A DNA stretch of 64,000 nucleotides from Gyrodactylus bullatarudis (Eukaryota > Platyhelminthes > Monogenea > Gyrodactylidea > Gyrodactylidae): NCBI GenBank assembly GCA_012064415.1, contig SSNU01000110.1, positions 62,001-126,000 of the forward strand, written 5' to 3'. The notes under the pieces were generated by a model. It searched no databases and was not told the DNA's origin. It saw only the letters and a program-made list of their open reading frames with translations. The position numbers were made by a program, and so were the translations under genes. The first letter of the stretch is position 1. Each line of letters begins with the position of its first letter. Below are positions 46,395 through 58,900 of this stretch, piece by piece.

Positions 46395-47619
46395 CTTAGT
46401 CTCTTGTCATTCAGAAAAATTACTGGAAAACAAGAGGAAGCAAATGTTCTATAGATTAGCCTTTAACCCTTCATGTCCCATTGTTCCACCAGCATGCCTT
46501 ATCTTTTGAACATATCATCATTATTATAGATTTTAAGGATGCAACTTCACTCTTCTCTGATTGGTTAAGGTCTTTTATACGAAAATTATATTCAATATGT
46601 ATTTTGAATGTGTCTACTCTGATCTTGACACACTAGGCATCTCACCAAAAATATATTGAATTTTGAGAATTCTTCTTGGTTTTTTGCAAGAATAACTAAC
46701 TTGGAAGATTATTTCCAATTATCCATCTAACTAATAATAAAATAATGAATGAATTTGAATGAAAGATGACAAAAAGAAGAAGACAAATAAGAAAAAAAGA
46801 GAAAAGGAAATGGATATTTTCATTTGTCAAATGAACACCAGATATAAAAAAATTCTCACCTCATGGGAATTAAAAGTGATGAGAAAAATTATACATAATA
46901 TTATAATATTGTGAAGGAGAAAAAAAGAATACACTGATAATATACGGAACAAGGGATTAGATAACTGAAATAATAATAATGAAGTATATACAGAAGTAAA
47001 TAAAAGATGAACTTCCTGGCAAGAAAAATGTTTTCCTCACAAAAACGTAATCTTTACAATCGTATCACGAATAAACAATTGAGAAAATTGATCATTTCTG
47101 AGAATCTATACAGCTTACACTAGGAAAGAGTGAAAAATAAGTCTCTTATTCGTACCAAATTATAGCTAATAGAACTCTTACTTTATATTGAAGTATTCCT
47201 TTGAAAATGCTTCTACGTTACGATATTCAGGTTAATTATTACAAAATGCCAGCTTCCTGAATATCTTGGCAAATCCCTTGCCATTAATGTTAAAAGTATC
47301 TTTTTTATTCTGATGCATGGCTAAAACTATGTGGTTTAGTATTGTGTCGAAAACACCTGATCGTTCAAGCTTAAAACCACTTTAAAAACCACATTTAAAA
47401 GAAAATTTATTCAATAAGTCTAACTGTACTTGGATTGAGATCATATTTTAAGCTTTCTCACGAGTTTTCGATTATAATTCCTTGTCTAGCTTATAAAATC
47501 TATTGTTTTGTAATTAGTTTTAAAACTAATATGAATATCAGGAATAGAATTTGAATGATTAGTGTAATTAATAAACAATTGTATTCTAACTAATGATTCA
47601 TTAGTAATGAATATTGCAT

Positions 47620-47800
47620 ATATGGTAGGCATATACGCGCGTTTCGTCCTCTTTTGGACTCGTCAGTATGCCACAACCTAGTGAGTATCTTTCGTACCAG
47701 TCTTGGTGGGATCTATTAGTAAGCTGTAACATTCAGCCACACTACCAAATAAGACGTTCCTGTGGGATATATTATCCAAGCACCTAGAACGAAATATTTC
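47620..47800 (-). repeat. Single hammerhead-carrying repeat unit
   Basis: Read on the minus strand it begins GAAATATTTCGTTCTAGGTG at 47800, continues through the same body as the half-unit of the foldback at 15703, and ends with a complete hammerhead at 47678-47624. The second, inverted half is absent here. Confidence 0.75.
47624..47678 (-). ncRNA. Type I (minimal helix III) hammerhead ribozyme, sequence-complete
   Basis: Minus strand. Stem I 5' strand is GGCATA (47672-47667), then core CTGACGA (47666-47660), stem II GTCC/GGAC with loop AAAAGA, and GAAA (47645-47642). A one-pair helix III C41-G36 caps a GCGC loop. The cleavage site UA (47635-47634) follows, then stem I 3' strand TATGCC (47633-47628), which pairs perfectly with GGCATA. 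An outer GGT/ACC extension closes stem I beyond an internal loop. All conserved core bases (CUGANGA, GAAA, UH) are present. Minimal helix III type I hammerheads are known from Penelope-like retroelements and related repeats. Confidence 0.88.
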
Positions 47801-48782
47801 TAATTAATAAATGTATTCCAAACTTATCAGTGATAATGATCATGGCAAGAATGACTTTAGAATTCGTTTGAAAAAATTATTCTTATTAATTTTGAGAAAA
47901 AGTTTTCAGTATGAAAAATTTTGTAACTCATTTTTATATTAATTTATTCACTCAAAAATTGAATAATATGTGAAAGACTTTTGGAGTTAATTTCGATTCA
48001 AATATCAATTTTATTTTTCTTTTCTGCTAATTAGTTAATCTAAGCCTGAAAATTATCTTGAAATTATCTGTCCAATCGAGTATTAGAATCAATTTTTAAA
48101 TATAAAAAATAAGACACTAAATAGAATAATCATGGTACTAAAGATATCGACTCAACAAACTGAGTCAGATGATTTACAAATTTTTTAACGTGCATATAGT
48201 CTTCAAAATTTTTATTCAACCTTGTATTTTAATGTATGTTTTGAGAGTAAATCGATCAAGACTCTTGTTTAAAAACACAGAATTTGTCAAATTAGAGATA
48301 ATAATTCTTAATCACAAAGAGGGAAAAAACGCCGAACATCTTCGAAAATATTCTCAGAATTCAATGAGTGTGATCCTATCCCTCCCCTTCATCAGTGGAT
48401 AATATTGATTTCAACCAATCTGATGATGACAAAGAACATTTATCTGTTGAATTTTACAATATATATCAAGCCGGTGTAATAGTCTGTAATAAGCTTTATT
48501 ACTAAATATCCACTCGATTTCTGAATCCTCACAATGAGTTTCTCATTGAATTCTGAGAATTCTTTATCAATTTATAATCAAAGTAAAAATAGAGCCTCAA
48601 CTCTGATGATAGACGTGATTAATAATAAAATGTGCTTTTTTGAAAGTTGCCTTCCAATAGACTGCATAATGAATAGAAATATTGGGGTAAAAAGTCGACG
48701 AGAAAAAATTAAATGACAATGAATAATTCTAAGCATAATTATAATTATAGTTTATATTAAAAGAATTTAAAAAGCATTCAAA

Positions 48783-51700
48783 TTAATTTTTCTTCGAATT
48801 TGAATAACTGAGCTGATGAACATATTTCATTGGATTAGTGGAGGTGTTGGTCTTGGTCTGAACTGAGCTGAGCGATCTCAAATATTCCTGATGGTTTACA
48901 ATTTGATCAGTATTGTGAAAATTATCTGAGGACTTGACGCCAAGAAAGAAGGCCTTTTTCTTTTCTATAGCATGTAGATGGGGAATAATTTCGACATCAC
49001 TTGGAATCAGCTGAAATTTTAAAGCGACTGTAACTGCCAATTCGGTTTTGAAAATATCAGAACGAGAAATACGAAATACCGATTCAGAATCCTGTAAAAA
49101 ATTAATTTAAATATTTAAGATAAAACATACACCGGGAAGGACGAATCGAACGCCTCTGACGTTAATCAGCTACAGGTTTGAAGCCTGCACTCCGGACCAC
49201 CGAAGCTCATCCCGGCGTTATTGTTGGATTGTGAAATAGATTTATACTTAAAAATTTCTTTTCCATGAAATGAACTAATTGAAAACCAACTCTCTTGTAA
49301 ACAAAATATATTTCCCTATGATATTTCTTATGATGAAAAATTAATGTATCACGATTTCTCCTAACAATATCCATGTTTTAGGGCAATAAAATTATATTTT
49401 TTACTTGGAAGTAGTGATTAAGAATTAAGTAGTAGAACTAAATTAGTAGTAGTATGTATTAAATACATTGTTTACTTGACAAATTTTAGGCTATCTCTGC
49501 TCAGGAGTGTTGGAGTTTGCTATGAAAATGCCAGTTTTGTTACGTCTAGATTAAATTTACTCTTTTAATTTTTGCAGAATTTACTCAGAATACACTAAAA
49601 TGGCATTTTTCAAACTCATTAATAAACTTTCTTCTCCTTTGAAATTCAACTCAAACATTATCCCTCAATTAATAACCCGAGTACACAAAAAGCATCATGG
49701 AGAATCTTTTTTAATTCTGGCGTTCATCAAAAGAATTCATTATGTAACCTTGACAACGAAATGCATCGATGCCAATCATTAAAAAAATTCTCAGAAAGAT
49801 TAATCAAATTTCAATTACATATTCTGTAAACAATTGTAATAATAGCTACCTAATTATTTTCAAGTGATAACTAAACTTTCACTCTCTTTAAAACAAGCAT
49901 ACATAGTAGTATGCATTACAAATATGCATTAAGAATATGATTGTGAATTGTATTTGAAATACAATAATCCTATTCAACGTGTACTGACTATAAATAGACT
50001 CTAATATAGAGTATTTGGTTGCTTCTGTGTGTAGAAAATAACAAAAGTAAATTTTCTACAAAGCTTTCTATGGGTCGAAATAAGTAGGCTACAGTAGAGT
50101 ACGAATCTTTAGTGAGAAACTAATAAAATGATGATTGGTGATGAGTTAGTTCCCATAGTTTTTGAAATTGAGTTGGAAAATTTTGCTGATTTCTAAGTGA
50201 AAGAATGATTAAAAGTTGATTTTTAGCATTACTATTGAACAAAGAAATCAAATATGCTGCATCAGATTTTGAGAATCACCAAATGAGCTTGTGAAAATCA
50301 AATTTTGTTATCTTGATCATTTTTACTGCAAAATTTTGATAATTAAAGCCTCTGAAAAATGGGGATAGTCGGTTGTCTTATTGTGATCCTAAAAGTCAAC
50401 TTTCTCACTTTGAAATCAATAAAAACTTTAAGTTCAATATTTAAAATATGACATAATTTTCATCAAAAAAATTCATAAGGTGAAAGTGGGCTCATGATCT
50501 AGATTTCAAAAAATCTTTATAAATTCGATTTCTTAATGAAAGAATTGAGAATTTTTTTAATTTTGAGAATAACCTAGAAAATGATTATTTTCAAATTAGT
50601 GATGAACCTTTTTTGACATACCGTGATACTTCTATTCTTATAAAACCAACCCTGGAATTTTTTTCGTTATTATTGAATACATAATTATTGTTAAATCTCG
50701 ACATTTTCATGCAAATTTGAATTTCTAATTTAATTCATCTCTATAAGAGACTTGCACCAATGGCAACTAGCTTAATAAATGGTGTTACTCAAGTTAATAT
50801 ATAAATAGAGGTACTTAGAGGGAATCTCTTCAATCAGTAATTGATCAATGTGATTTTGCACAAAAAATCTGGTCATTTTGAAAGGAGACAAAATAGTAGT
50901 AAAAACAAAAATAAGAGGACAACGCATAAACATACATTATGATACATTACTTTCAATAACTATATATAATATGTATCGAGATGTAAAGATACTACGAATG
51001 AATTAAAAACATAAATTTTTATGATTAAGAAATCGTTCAAGTTGACTTTAACAAAGGTAAAATTTATTACCTTTAAGAGATGAAAGGGAAACTGTTTTGT
51101 TTTTGCAATTAAGAGGATAAGTATTTTTTCTTACTTGGATAAGGTTAGTCAAATTTTCTCCTTTGATATCATTTAATTTTGCAGCAATTAACAGACAAGA
51201 GGCAGCGCATGCCTTCCGATTGACTCGATCAATCATCAACTAAAGATACGAATAAAGAGTAGGAATAAATAAAGGCGAATTTTCTAATAAAACCAAAGAC
51301 AATTGAACATACTTTGAGAATCAATTTTTCAAACAATACAAATCCAGTGGCTAGAATCCAAGCATCCAAATTAAGCTGAATTTAAAAATATCGATTTTCG
51401 TGTTACTACTTGATAGTATAAATCATAAATAATAATAATAATTCCCAATGAATTTTGAAGAATTAATCACCAGAATTAGTAATAAAAATTCAAAAATTCT
51501 TATGAATTTCAGTAGTCATTTTTATTTACTTACTTTTATAATAACCAAAGTCATGTTTCTTTTGAGACTTCGAAATTTGGACAGAGTTAATTGAATTGCT
51601 GGAAATGATTCGTGGAATTTACGATTAATATTCCTCTTGTAATCATTATGTTTAGTATGCAATAGAACAGTAGACTGGAATGAATATTCATTATTTTATC

Positions 51701-52858
51701 ATACTCTATAGCTTGGCATTGTAAGGGTCATTTTATCCGTTCCTAGGACATTATTAAAATCATCCAATAATGATGGATCGTAAAGAATCAATGGGTCAGG
51801 ATAGTCAATTATCTGCTCAGTAGACTTATCATTATTCATTAGTTGAATGAATCGAATCCAATCAGAGTCAGAGCCTTGAATAAATTTAATTTAAACTTAC
51901 AGTTATTTGTGAACAAAAGACTATGACCATGAGGACACTTGTTATTAGCATCATTCAGCATAAAGAAGCACATTGGTCCTTTTAGAATATTGTTAATTTT
52001 ATTATGTTTCGATCCATCATTCATATAACATAGCGGAGGCAAGTGACTAAAAATATCGAAAGAATTTGAGTCCAATTGTGCTAAAGAAGAGAACAAGTGT
52101 TTCAGACACATTGATGAGTATTATACTGCAATAGTGATCAAATTTACCATTAATTTGATTGCTAGTAAGATTTGGAAAATTTTTTTTTGATGTTGCACTC
52201 AAATTGTTGGGAAATTTATCTTCTGAACGTGAATCATTTGGAATGTGTTCAGAACTTTCGTATACTTTTTCAATATCAGACTTGAGTATTGAAATAAGCG
52301 AGATTTCTTCTTCTCCAACTGGACAAAATGAGCTCAAGAATAAATTTGGCTGTTTAACAAGAAACTCATCTTGGTTGGGTAGGAAAATAAGGCCACACGA
52401 AGTACCCTTTTTTAAGTCTTCTTCTAAGCCGGGTGAAATAAGTAACTGGTTAATGTTACAAGGGATAATAGAAGATATAATCATTGATGGTTCATCGAAA
52501 TTGTTAGATACAAGAGCGATGGTCTTGTTTTTCAAGTCTTCTGATTCATGCAAAATCTGTTGAATTTTGTTCTTGAAGTCTGTCCATAGATACCTGACTT
52601 GGGATTTTGATTGATAATTTACGATAGGAAAGTCTAAAATAACTCAATAATAATAATAATCACCTATATGAAGGTCTTTTTCTTCTTTTGAATTGCTTAA
52701 AAATAAGTTTAGAACAGTATTTACCCCTCCAAAGATTCAGTTTTTGAATTTATATTGAAATTCGTCTCGTTTTGATACAAAATTTCCTTGTTTACAGGAT
52801 CAAGAAATATGTTCGAAAGGAAGTTCTTAGCTGCCAATCGTCTACGCTCACATAACAT
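48783..52858 (-). CDS. CABLES: CDK5 and ABL1 enzyme substrate (Cables) family cyclin-box protein
   Basis: Adaptor that in vertebrates links CDKs (CDK2/3/5) and Abl kinases. Model on the minus strand: exons 52858-52725, 52695-52664, 52633-52148, 52080-51901, 51874-51705, 51674-51534, 51375-51313, 51239-51135, 49091-48783; 539 aa; all phases join. Family landmarks: ERRRLAAKNFLSNIFLD near the N-terminus, KNKTIALVS, LYDPSLLDD, FPAIQLTLSKFRSLKR, then the C-terminal cyclin-box segment (FVLFEKLILK, VNRKACAASCLLIAAKLND, VTVALKFQLIPSDVEIIPHL). Introns 1-5 are 29, 30, 67, 26 and 30 bp, and exon 2 is a 32-nt microexon. The last intron (2.0 kb) contains the tRNA-Sec gene and a MITE. A non-canonical AATATA signal follows the stop. 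The long N-terminal extension of human CABLES1 is absent. Divergent from FANCI. Confidence 0.88.
49130..49216 (-). tRNA. tRNA-Sec: Selenocysteine tRNA (tRNA-Sec, anticodon TCA)
   Basis: 87 nt on the minus strand, starting GCCGGGATGAGCTTCGGTGG. Eukaryotic 9/4 architecture: nine-base acceptor arm (GCCGGGATG with CTTCCCGGT) with the U8-U mismatch also found in vertebrate tRNA-Sec, anticodon loop CTTCAAA in a GCAGG/CCTGT stem, long variable arm CTGAT-TAAC-GTCAG, T arm GGCG-TTCGATT-CGTC, discriminator G. The first acceptor pair is G-U rather than G-C. A TTTT Pol III terminator starts about four bases after the 3' end. It lies in the last CABLES intron, on the same strand, about 38 bp upstream of the last exon. 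Confidence 0.96.
50150..50580. repeat. GAAGATG-family MITE body (subfamily B), termini lost
   Basis: AATTTTGCTGATTTCTAAGT, ATTGTGATCCTAAAAGTCAA and GAAAGTGGGCTCATGATCTA match the bodies of the copies at 16052 and 42680. Lies in the last CABLES intron. Confidence 0.5.
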
Positions 52859-52994
52859 ACTATTTTAGTAGTTAAACTACAAAATCTAATGATTTGTTTA
52901 AAATATTTTATTTTTAAATTTACACCAATCGTAAAACTAATATACAATTATATGTTTTAATATATTGGCAAAAATATTTTTTCAATTTACAAAA
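52859..52994. promoter_or_regulatory. Bidirectional promoter region, CABLES/FANCI
   Basis: Only 136 bp separate the two divergent start codons. The sequence is AT-rich with TATA-like stretches (TATACAATTATATG) but no distinct element. Both 5' UTRs must be short or overlapping. Confidence 0.6.
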
Positions 52995-55900
52995 ATGAAT
53001 GAAGATTTGAAACAATTATCTTACGAAGATTTCATTCAGCTCATAGAACAGAACAACTCTCAAAATACAACTTTAGAATCTCTTTCCAATTCTAAGCTTT
53101 GTATTAATACTTCTTCAGAATCTGAAAAATTAATTGAGTATCTCACAAAAGTAGAAATTTGTCCAGAAATCAGTGATATCATTCTGGATTTCTTGGTTAC
53201 TCATATTAACGAGTTGGAAGAATGGAAACAGATTCATTTCTTTGATTCCATTTGTCAGTGCTTAAAACTCCCTTGGGAAAGGAAATCTTGTCTCTTTGAC
53301 ATTCTAACTCACCTATTCAATCATTTATCTAATTCTATTTTGTGTAATATTAGTCCGGAAGAAAAACTAATTAAAGCTGAATGGGATCAAGCAAACGTGT
53401 GTGTTTTATTGAAAAAAATGAAGGATTGCCGAATATCAAATGAATTGCGAGAAGGAATAACTAAGAAGGTCGTTTCATTCTTATCTAATTTAAGAGAAGA
53501 TTTATCAGAAATAATTTACTACATTTCCTACATTACAGTAAGATATTTTAATTACTTTTTAGACATCTCTTAACAATCTATTTTTCGAAATAAACAAGAA
53601 ATTCCCATCTCTTCCAAATGATACTCAAAAATTGATCTACAAGGAAATTCTCAAATTAGCTCGAGATGATAAAAAGTTTTCCTCAATATTATTCGAATAT
53701 TTAAAAAAGAATCTAGTGAGAGCCATCTCTAATAATTTTTCAATGATTCTCTTGTTCCATTTGGCTAGTCTCAATCAAATTGAATTGAAAACGACAGATT
53801 TCGTAATACAAGTCATTTCAGATTTATTTTACAAATCAACAATTTTTGAAGAATCCGGATATCTCAGAAATAATCTCTTGGTCGCCAATGATCCTACTCA
53901 AATAATTAATGAGATATCTCAGTTCATGTAAGTTACCGATTTGTAAATTTATAATATAGGATTGGAAATCGTCTAGACGATGGAATACTTGGCTTCCTAC
54001 ACTTTTGCATTAACATACTTACCAATAATGAAGTAGTTAATGTACTTTTCAAGTCGAATAAAAAGCCTCCATTCGTTAAAAACTCTCATGAATTTTCTGC
54101 GGTAAAGTCAATTCATGCTTTGCAATCAACAACCCTCAGCGTTGAACAATCTTTTAAAATGAGAGATATTCTTCAGAGAATTAAATCGTCAAGAAAAATC
54201 ATTCGACTTGCAATGTCAACAATATCCCTGATATTCAAGGTACATTTTTAGTTTCTAACCCTTTTATCATAGAATATACGCTATTTCCGCAAAATTATTT
54301 TGGATTCATTTGTAGAAATGCTAATATCAAATAATTCAACGAATGCATCTTTACTCATCTGTGGTTAGTTAAGAATACTATATATAAATTATATATAATA
54401 ATACTAAATTACCTTTATTTCAACTATATCTTAATCCTAGACCTTTTATCTGAGTTGGTTGCCCTATATCCATTAGCTGTAGCTGAATTCATTGACGAAT
54501 CTTTCAAATCAATTATTGAATTTATCGGAATGCTTTCAGTTAATACAGCCTCATCATTCATTCATTCTATTCTCCCCATTTTGACAATATGGTCTTGTGA
54601 GAATAAGGAAATACAATTGGCCATCAACAGTTTCAGATCCTGTTTAATAACTCAATTGAAAAGGTTGTCTATGAATCCTTCAACAAATAGTCGTCGTATA
54701 GCAATAAAGGCTTTCATTCTAATCCTCAAACATGTCAGAGTTGGATATGAAACTTTCCGGGCAGCTGCTCAAGGTTCATCTCAACATTCATCGCATTTAT
54801 CCAGTTCTTCCAATTACTCACAATATGCTGGCTCTCAAATGACTGGAAATGTCCAAAATGAACGTTTTCTCTTTAGCCAGCTTGGATCAACTCAGGTTTG
54901 GATTTTAATTTTTAAATCAAAACTAATTTGAATATGATTTCTGTTGAATTTTAGGTTATGCAAAATATATCTTTCATGAAGTTTAAAGACTGGACCACTG
55001 ACAGCCAAGACTTGAACAAGTCACTCTGTGTGGAAATTATATCTCTTCTCCATCGAACATGTTATTCAGCGATATTTCTATCTGGGCCAAATTCTCATTT
55101 AGATGATTCCCAAGGACTTGTTAGATCTGACATCTATTGGGGTCTATGTGAGGCAGCAGTAAGAAATGATGGGTTAGCTGAATCTGTGCTGAATTTTCTC
55201 CTCAAAATGCTTTGCAGTTCTCTGCCTACTCCTCTAGTCCAGTTTTCAATGAGTTATTTGAAAAAATCTTCTGTGACTACGGCTGTTGAAACTGACTCAT
55301 CAGTTAAATGGCTACCAGGTTGCGATGAAAATTCCCCTAGATGGCTTAGATTGGCCCATGAATTGTTAAAGAGATGTAACGGATCACCTTTACGTATTGA
55401 TCGTCTCATAGTTCCAGGAAGTGATACAAAATTAGATCCTGGATATTCTGAACATCCTGATGTCTTGATATGGTGCATTCAACTTTTGTTGACATTGCCT
55501 AGATACAAGAGTTTTTGGAACAACTATTATGACATTCGCCAGAACTACCTTATCACTCCAACTCAACAGCTCATGTCTCAAACATGTAGTCAAAGTCAAA
55601 TGATTGTTGATAGTCAATTTGCATGTAGTCAATCTTTAATATCCCTCAGCAGTTCTAATATTTCCATGGGTTCTCCGCTATCAAGGAAAGGTTTCATTCG
55701 AGCTGTCAGCTTACTCAACGTTATAACTGAGCAGTTGGCTATATGTAAGATTAAAGATTTAGGATTTGTAAGTTGAACTAACTAAGTATTCTTATTTCAT
55801 ATTGATTTTATTTCAATGAAAAGATTGATTTGGAATCTTTGGATATCTCAAATAATAATTCTATTGGACGTTGTAATAAAGCAAGATTGAAGATGCTGAT

Positions 55901-58900
55901 GGGAATATTTGATTCTCTTCTTGAGTTTCAATTCAAAATCAACCAAGAATCTATAAGTGATCTTAATACCGAAGAAAATAAAGAAAACTCGACAAAGAAT
56001 GAGTATTTTCCATCAAATTTTTTGGTTAATTCAAATTTAACTAGTGCACTTTTCTTTTCAGTATTACTAGTCCTGTTCATTCCCTTTTTGAAAAACGTAA
56101 AGAAGTCCGTAATCTTCTTTTCAACGGATCTAAATCAAAAGGTGATTCCAAAACAAATCCCGATGAAACAAATAATCCTATTGACGAAACATCTAATATT
56201 TCTGCAAATATATCAAGAAGAAATTCGTCTTCTATATCGAGTAAAAATGTTACTCAAAACATCCCAAAAAATGATGTTTTTCTTCTCGGTGTCTCTTCAG
56301 CTGACTCAACCGTTTACGGTAGTCTGATAACAAGTATTCAATCTGCTTGGAGATCAGCTAAACTCTCCTTTGACTCTATTGTCATTGCACGGCATAAGGC
56401 AATTATTCAAGAAAAAGAATCTAATCTCGACACAAGTAACATAATTGAAGATTCAAATTGCTTCTTGGTAATTTAATTTGACTTAGAAAAAGAACAACTA
56501 TAGCTCCAAATTTACCAAAAAACTTTTTTCTAGTTCCCATCAAAAGTACCATTAATTCAAATTCAGATATTTACATTCACACTAAAGTTTCTCGAGGCTC
56601 GTTTGGACGCCCTTTTAGACATAGTTCGAAACACAATTTCTGGCAATATTCCATGCATCTATAGAGAATCAACATTGACTATAATTTTAGATTCCCTAAA
56701 GTAAGTTGAATAGCGTTATTTTTCGTAAACCTGCATACTAAAATATTATTTCAGATTACTCTTTTCAATATATGCAATTTTGTTTAACCCAAAAGTATCG
56801 AATACAATCGCTGAAGAATCTGAAAAGTTGTCAATGCTCATTGAATTATTCTTGTCTGAGAATGAATTTGCTTTGTATTTATCAAACATGAGCAGCACTA
56901 TTCTCAAAGTAAATCTAAACTTGAGATATTATTTTTTTGTAATTTAATTGCGATCTAACTAATTCACTAATTTTCATCTATTCAAAATAGAAATCAACAT
57001 AAGAATTTTTGATATTTTTGAAGAAATGCTTTTAAATTTTTGGGATATGAGAAATACTTTTTCTTTAGATTATTTCGACATGTTTTGATTTAATATTTGA
57101 TGGATGTCTTTCCTCAGATGTAAAAAAAGTTTTAAATCGAATTGTTATTGATCTGAAAATGTCGTTGAAGAATCCATCAAAACACATTGAGACTTCTGAA
57201 AAAATTATACTATCCGTGAAAAATATCACTTCAGGCTATGAAACAGATGCATCTGTTGACTATGACAAAATGGTCACTCAGAGTGAAACAGACGAAGATC
57301 AAAATTTTCATGATATCGGAATCAAATTGCTAAATGATTCGCTTTTAGTAAGTCAAAGATAATAAAAGTAAACAAGAGAACCATCAAAATTTCTTGGAAA
57401 TTTAGAAAATCATTGGACAATTGTTAACTAACTTTAATCTGCTTTCATCTGATGAAATGAGTATTCAAATTGTACACGTCATGTCGAATCACTTGGCCAT
57501 ATTATTGCCAATATTTGTGAAATTCTCAAAACTCCGCGTAAAACTTTATGAAAAGCAAATGGATGGAAAAATTAATTATGAATCTCTAGAGAAGGTTGCA
57601 CATTGGCTTATTAAATTTATCAAGAGACCGCTCAAAACAAAGAACAACACTTGGGGGTGAGTTAAATTGATTTTTATGATTGAAGCCTGGCATAAATCGT
57701 TTCTTGCCCAATATTATCAATGATTATAAATTATAATTTATAATCATCAGGGCAACAAAATGCCTATAAATGCTTATGGGTTTAATCAGTTTATTATATC
57801 TCATTTATATAAGATTATTCTAAAAATCAGGTTTTACGACAAAACTAACCAAGTTTTAAGGGCTTATTTTGCCTATAAAATGACTTTATCGATGAGGTCA
57901 TATTTAAGGTATTATTCAATTATGGATTAAGCCTTTTTGTAGAACACGCCTTACTATCTTAAATTTTCAAGCCCAAGTTTTAGGGTATAGGCAATACATC
58001 TCATCGGGCAATCCGTATCTGTCCATAGTCTATGCCAAATCGGGCTTATCTCTGACCAATCAAATTTCTGGAAAGTTTTATCCAGAAAATAGTGTTAGTA
58101 CAGAAGATTGATTCATCAATCAATTCAATATGCCAAGAGCTAGTAAGACGCCCCATGAGAAACGATTAACCATTATTAGGAAACATCCTTTAGAGTTTCA
58201 GGAGATAAACTTCAAGTTGTACTGTATGAAATGTCATTGCTACGTCAATTACGAAAAGAATTTTTACGTTAACCAGCACAGAAATACTGCATTTCATCAG
58301 AGGAATTTACAAAGCAATGAGATCCAACAAAATGTTGATTCAAATGCAAATATCAAAGAGTACATCGTTGAAACCTTTATAGCATGTGGAATACCTTTGC
58401 ACAAGCTTCGAGATGTAAGAATGAAGAATTTATTTGAAATGCTCAAAGTACAGCCCCCATCGGAACAAACTGGTCGAAATCTCGCTGTTAAGTTTCATTC
58501 GGATCACATTGAAAAAATAAAATTCTATCTAACTTCAAAAAGGATTTATTTAATGATTGACGAGTCGGAAATTAAAGGTCTCAACGTAGTTAATATTATG
58601 ATCGGGACACTTGAAAACCCTTCTTGCAGTTTGTTGGTAGACACGTTGATGGTGGAAAAATTAGATTCAGCTAAGACTTGTCAAATTATAAATGATATTT
58701 TGCCAAAGATGAATATAAGAAGGGAACAATTTTTTTTGCTAATATCTGATGGCGCATCATATTTCACAAGTAGAGAAACTAACTCTACTCTTCACTTACT
58801 CTATCCCAACCTTTTGCACATCACATGTCTAGCGCATTTGTTGCACAATTGTTGTGGCAAAATTAAGAACTATTATAAAGTGTGTGACAACCTGATTGCA

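Larger units (their letters stand above)
44399..48782. other. Intergenic region between the GPCR and CABLES (convergent 3' ends)
   Basis: Contains a piggyBac-like MITE with the assembly gap, a 26-bp-arm hairpin, and one hammerhead unit, listed separately. The rest is AT-rich. Two short plus-strand frames near 48169-48402 and 48534-48716 are not supported well enough to call. Confidence 0.6.

Noticed and set aside
48169..48716. Plus-strand frames of 77 and 60 codons beyond the CABLES 3' end
   Set aside because: The first starts close to a poor context, neither shows motifs, and no convincing splice joins them; left uncalled.
49600..49782. 60-codon plus-strand frame in the last CABLES intron
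   Set aside because: Hydrophobic/basic mix typical of chance frames; no homology, no flanking signals.
52159..52563. 134-codon plus-strand frame
   Set aside because: Shadow of CABLES exon 3 on the opposite strand; no family features.
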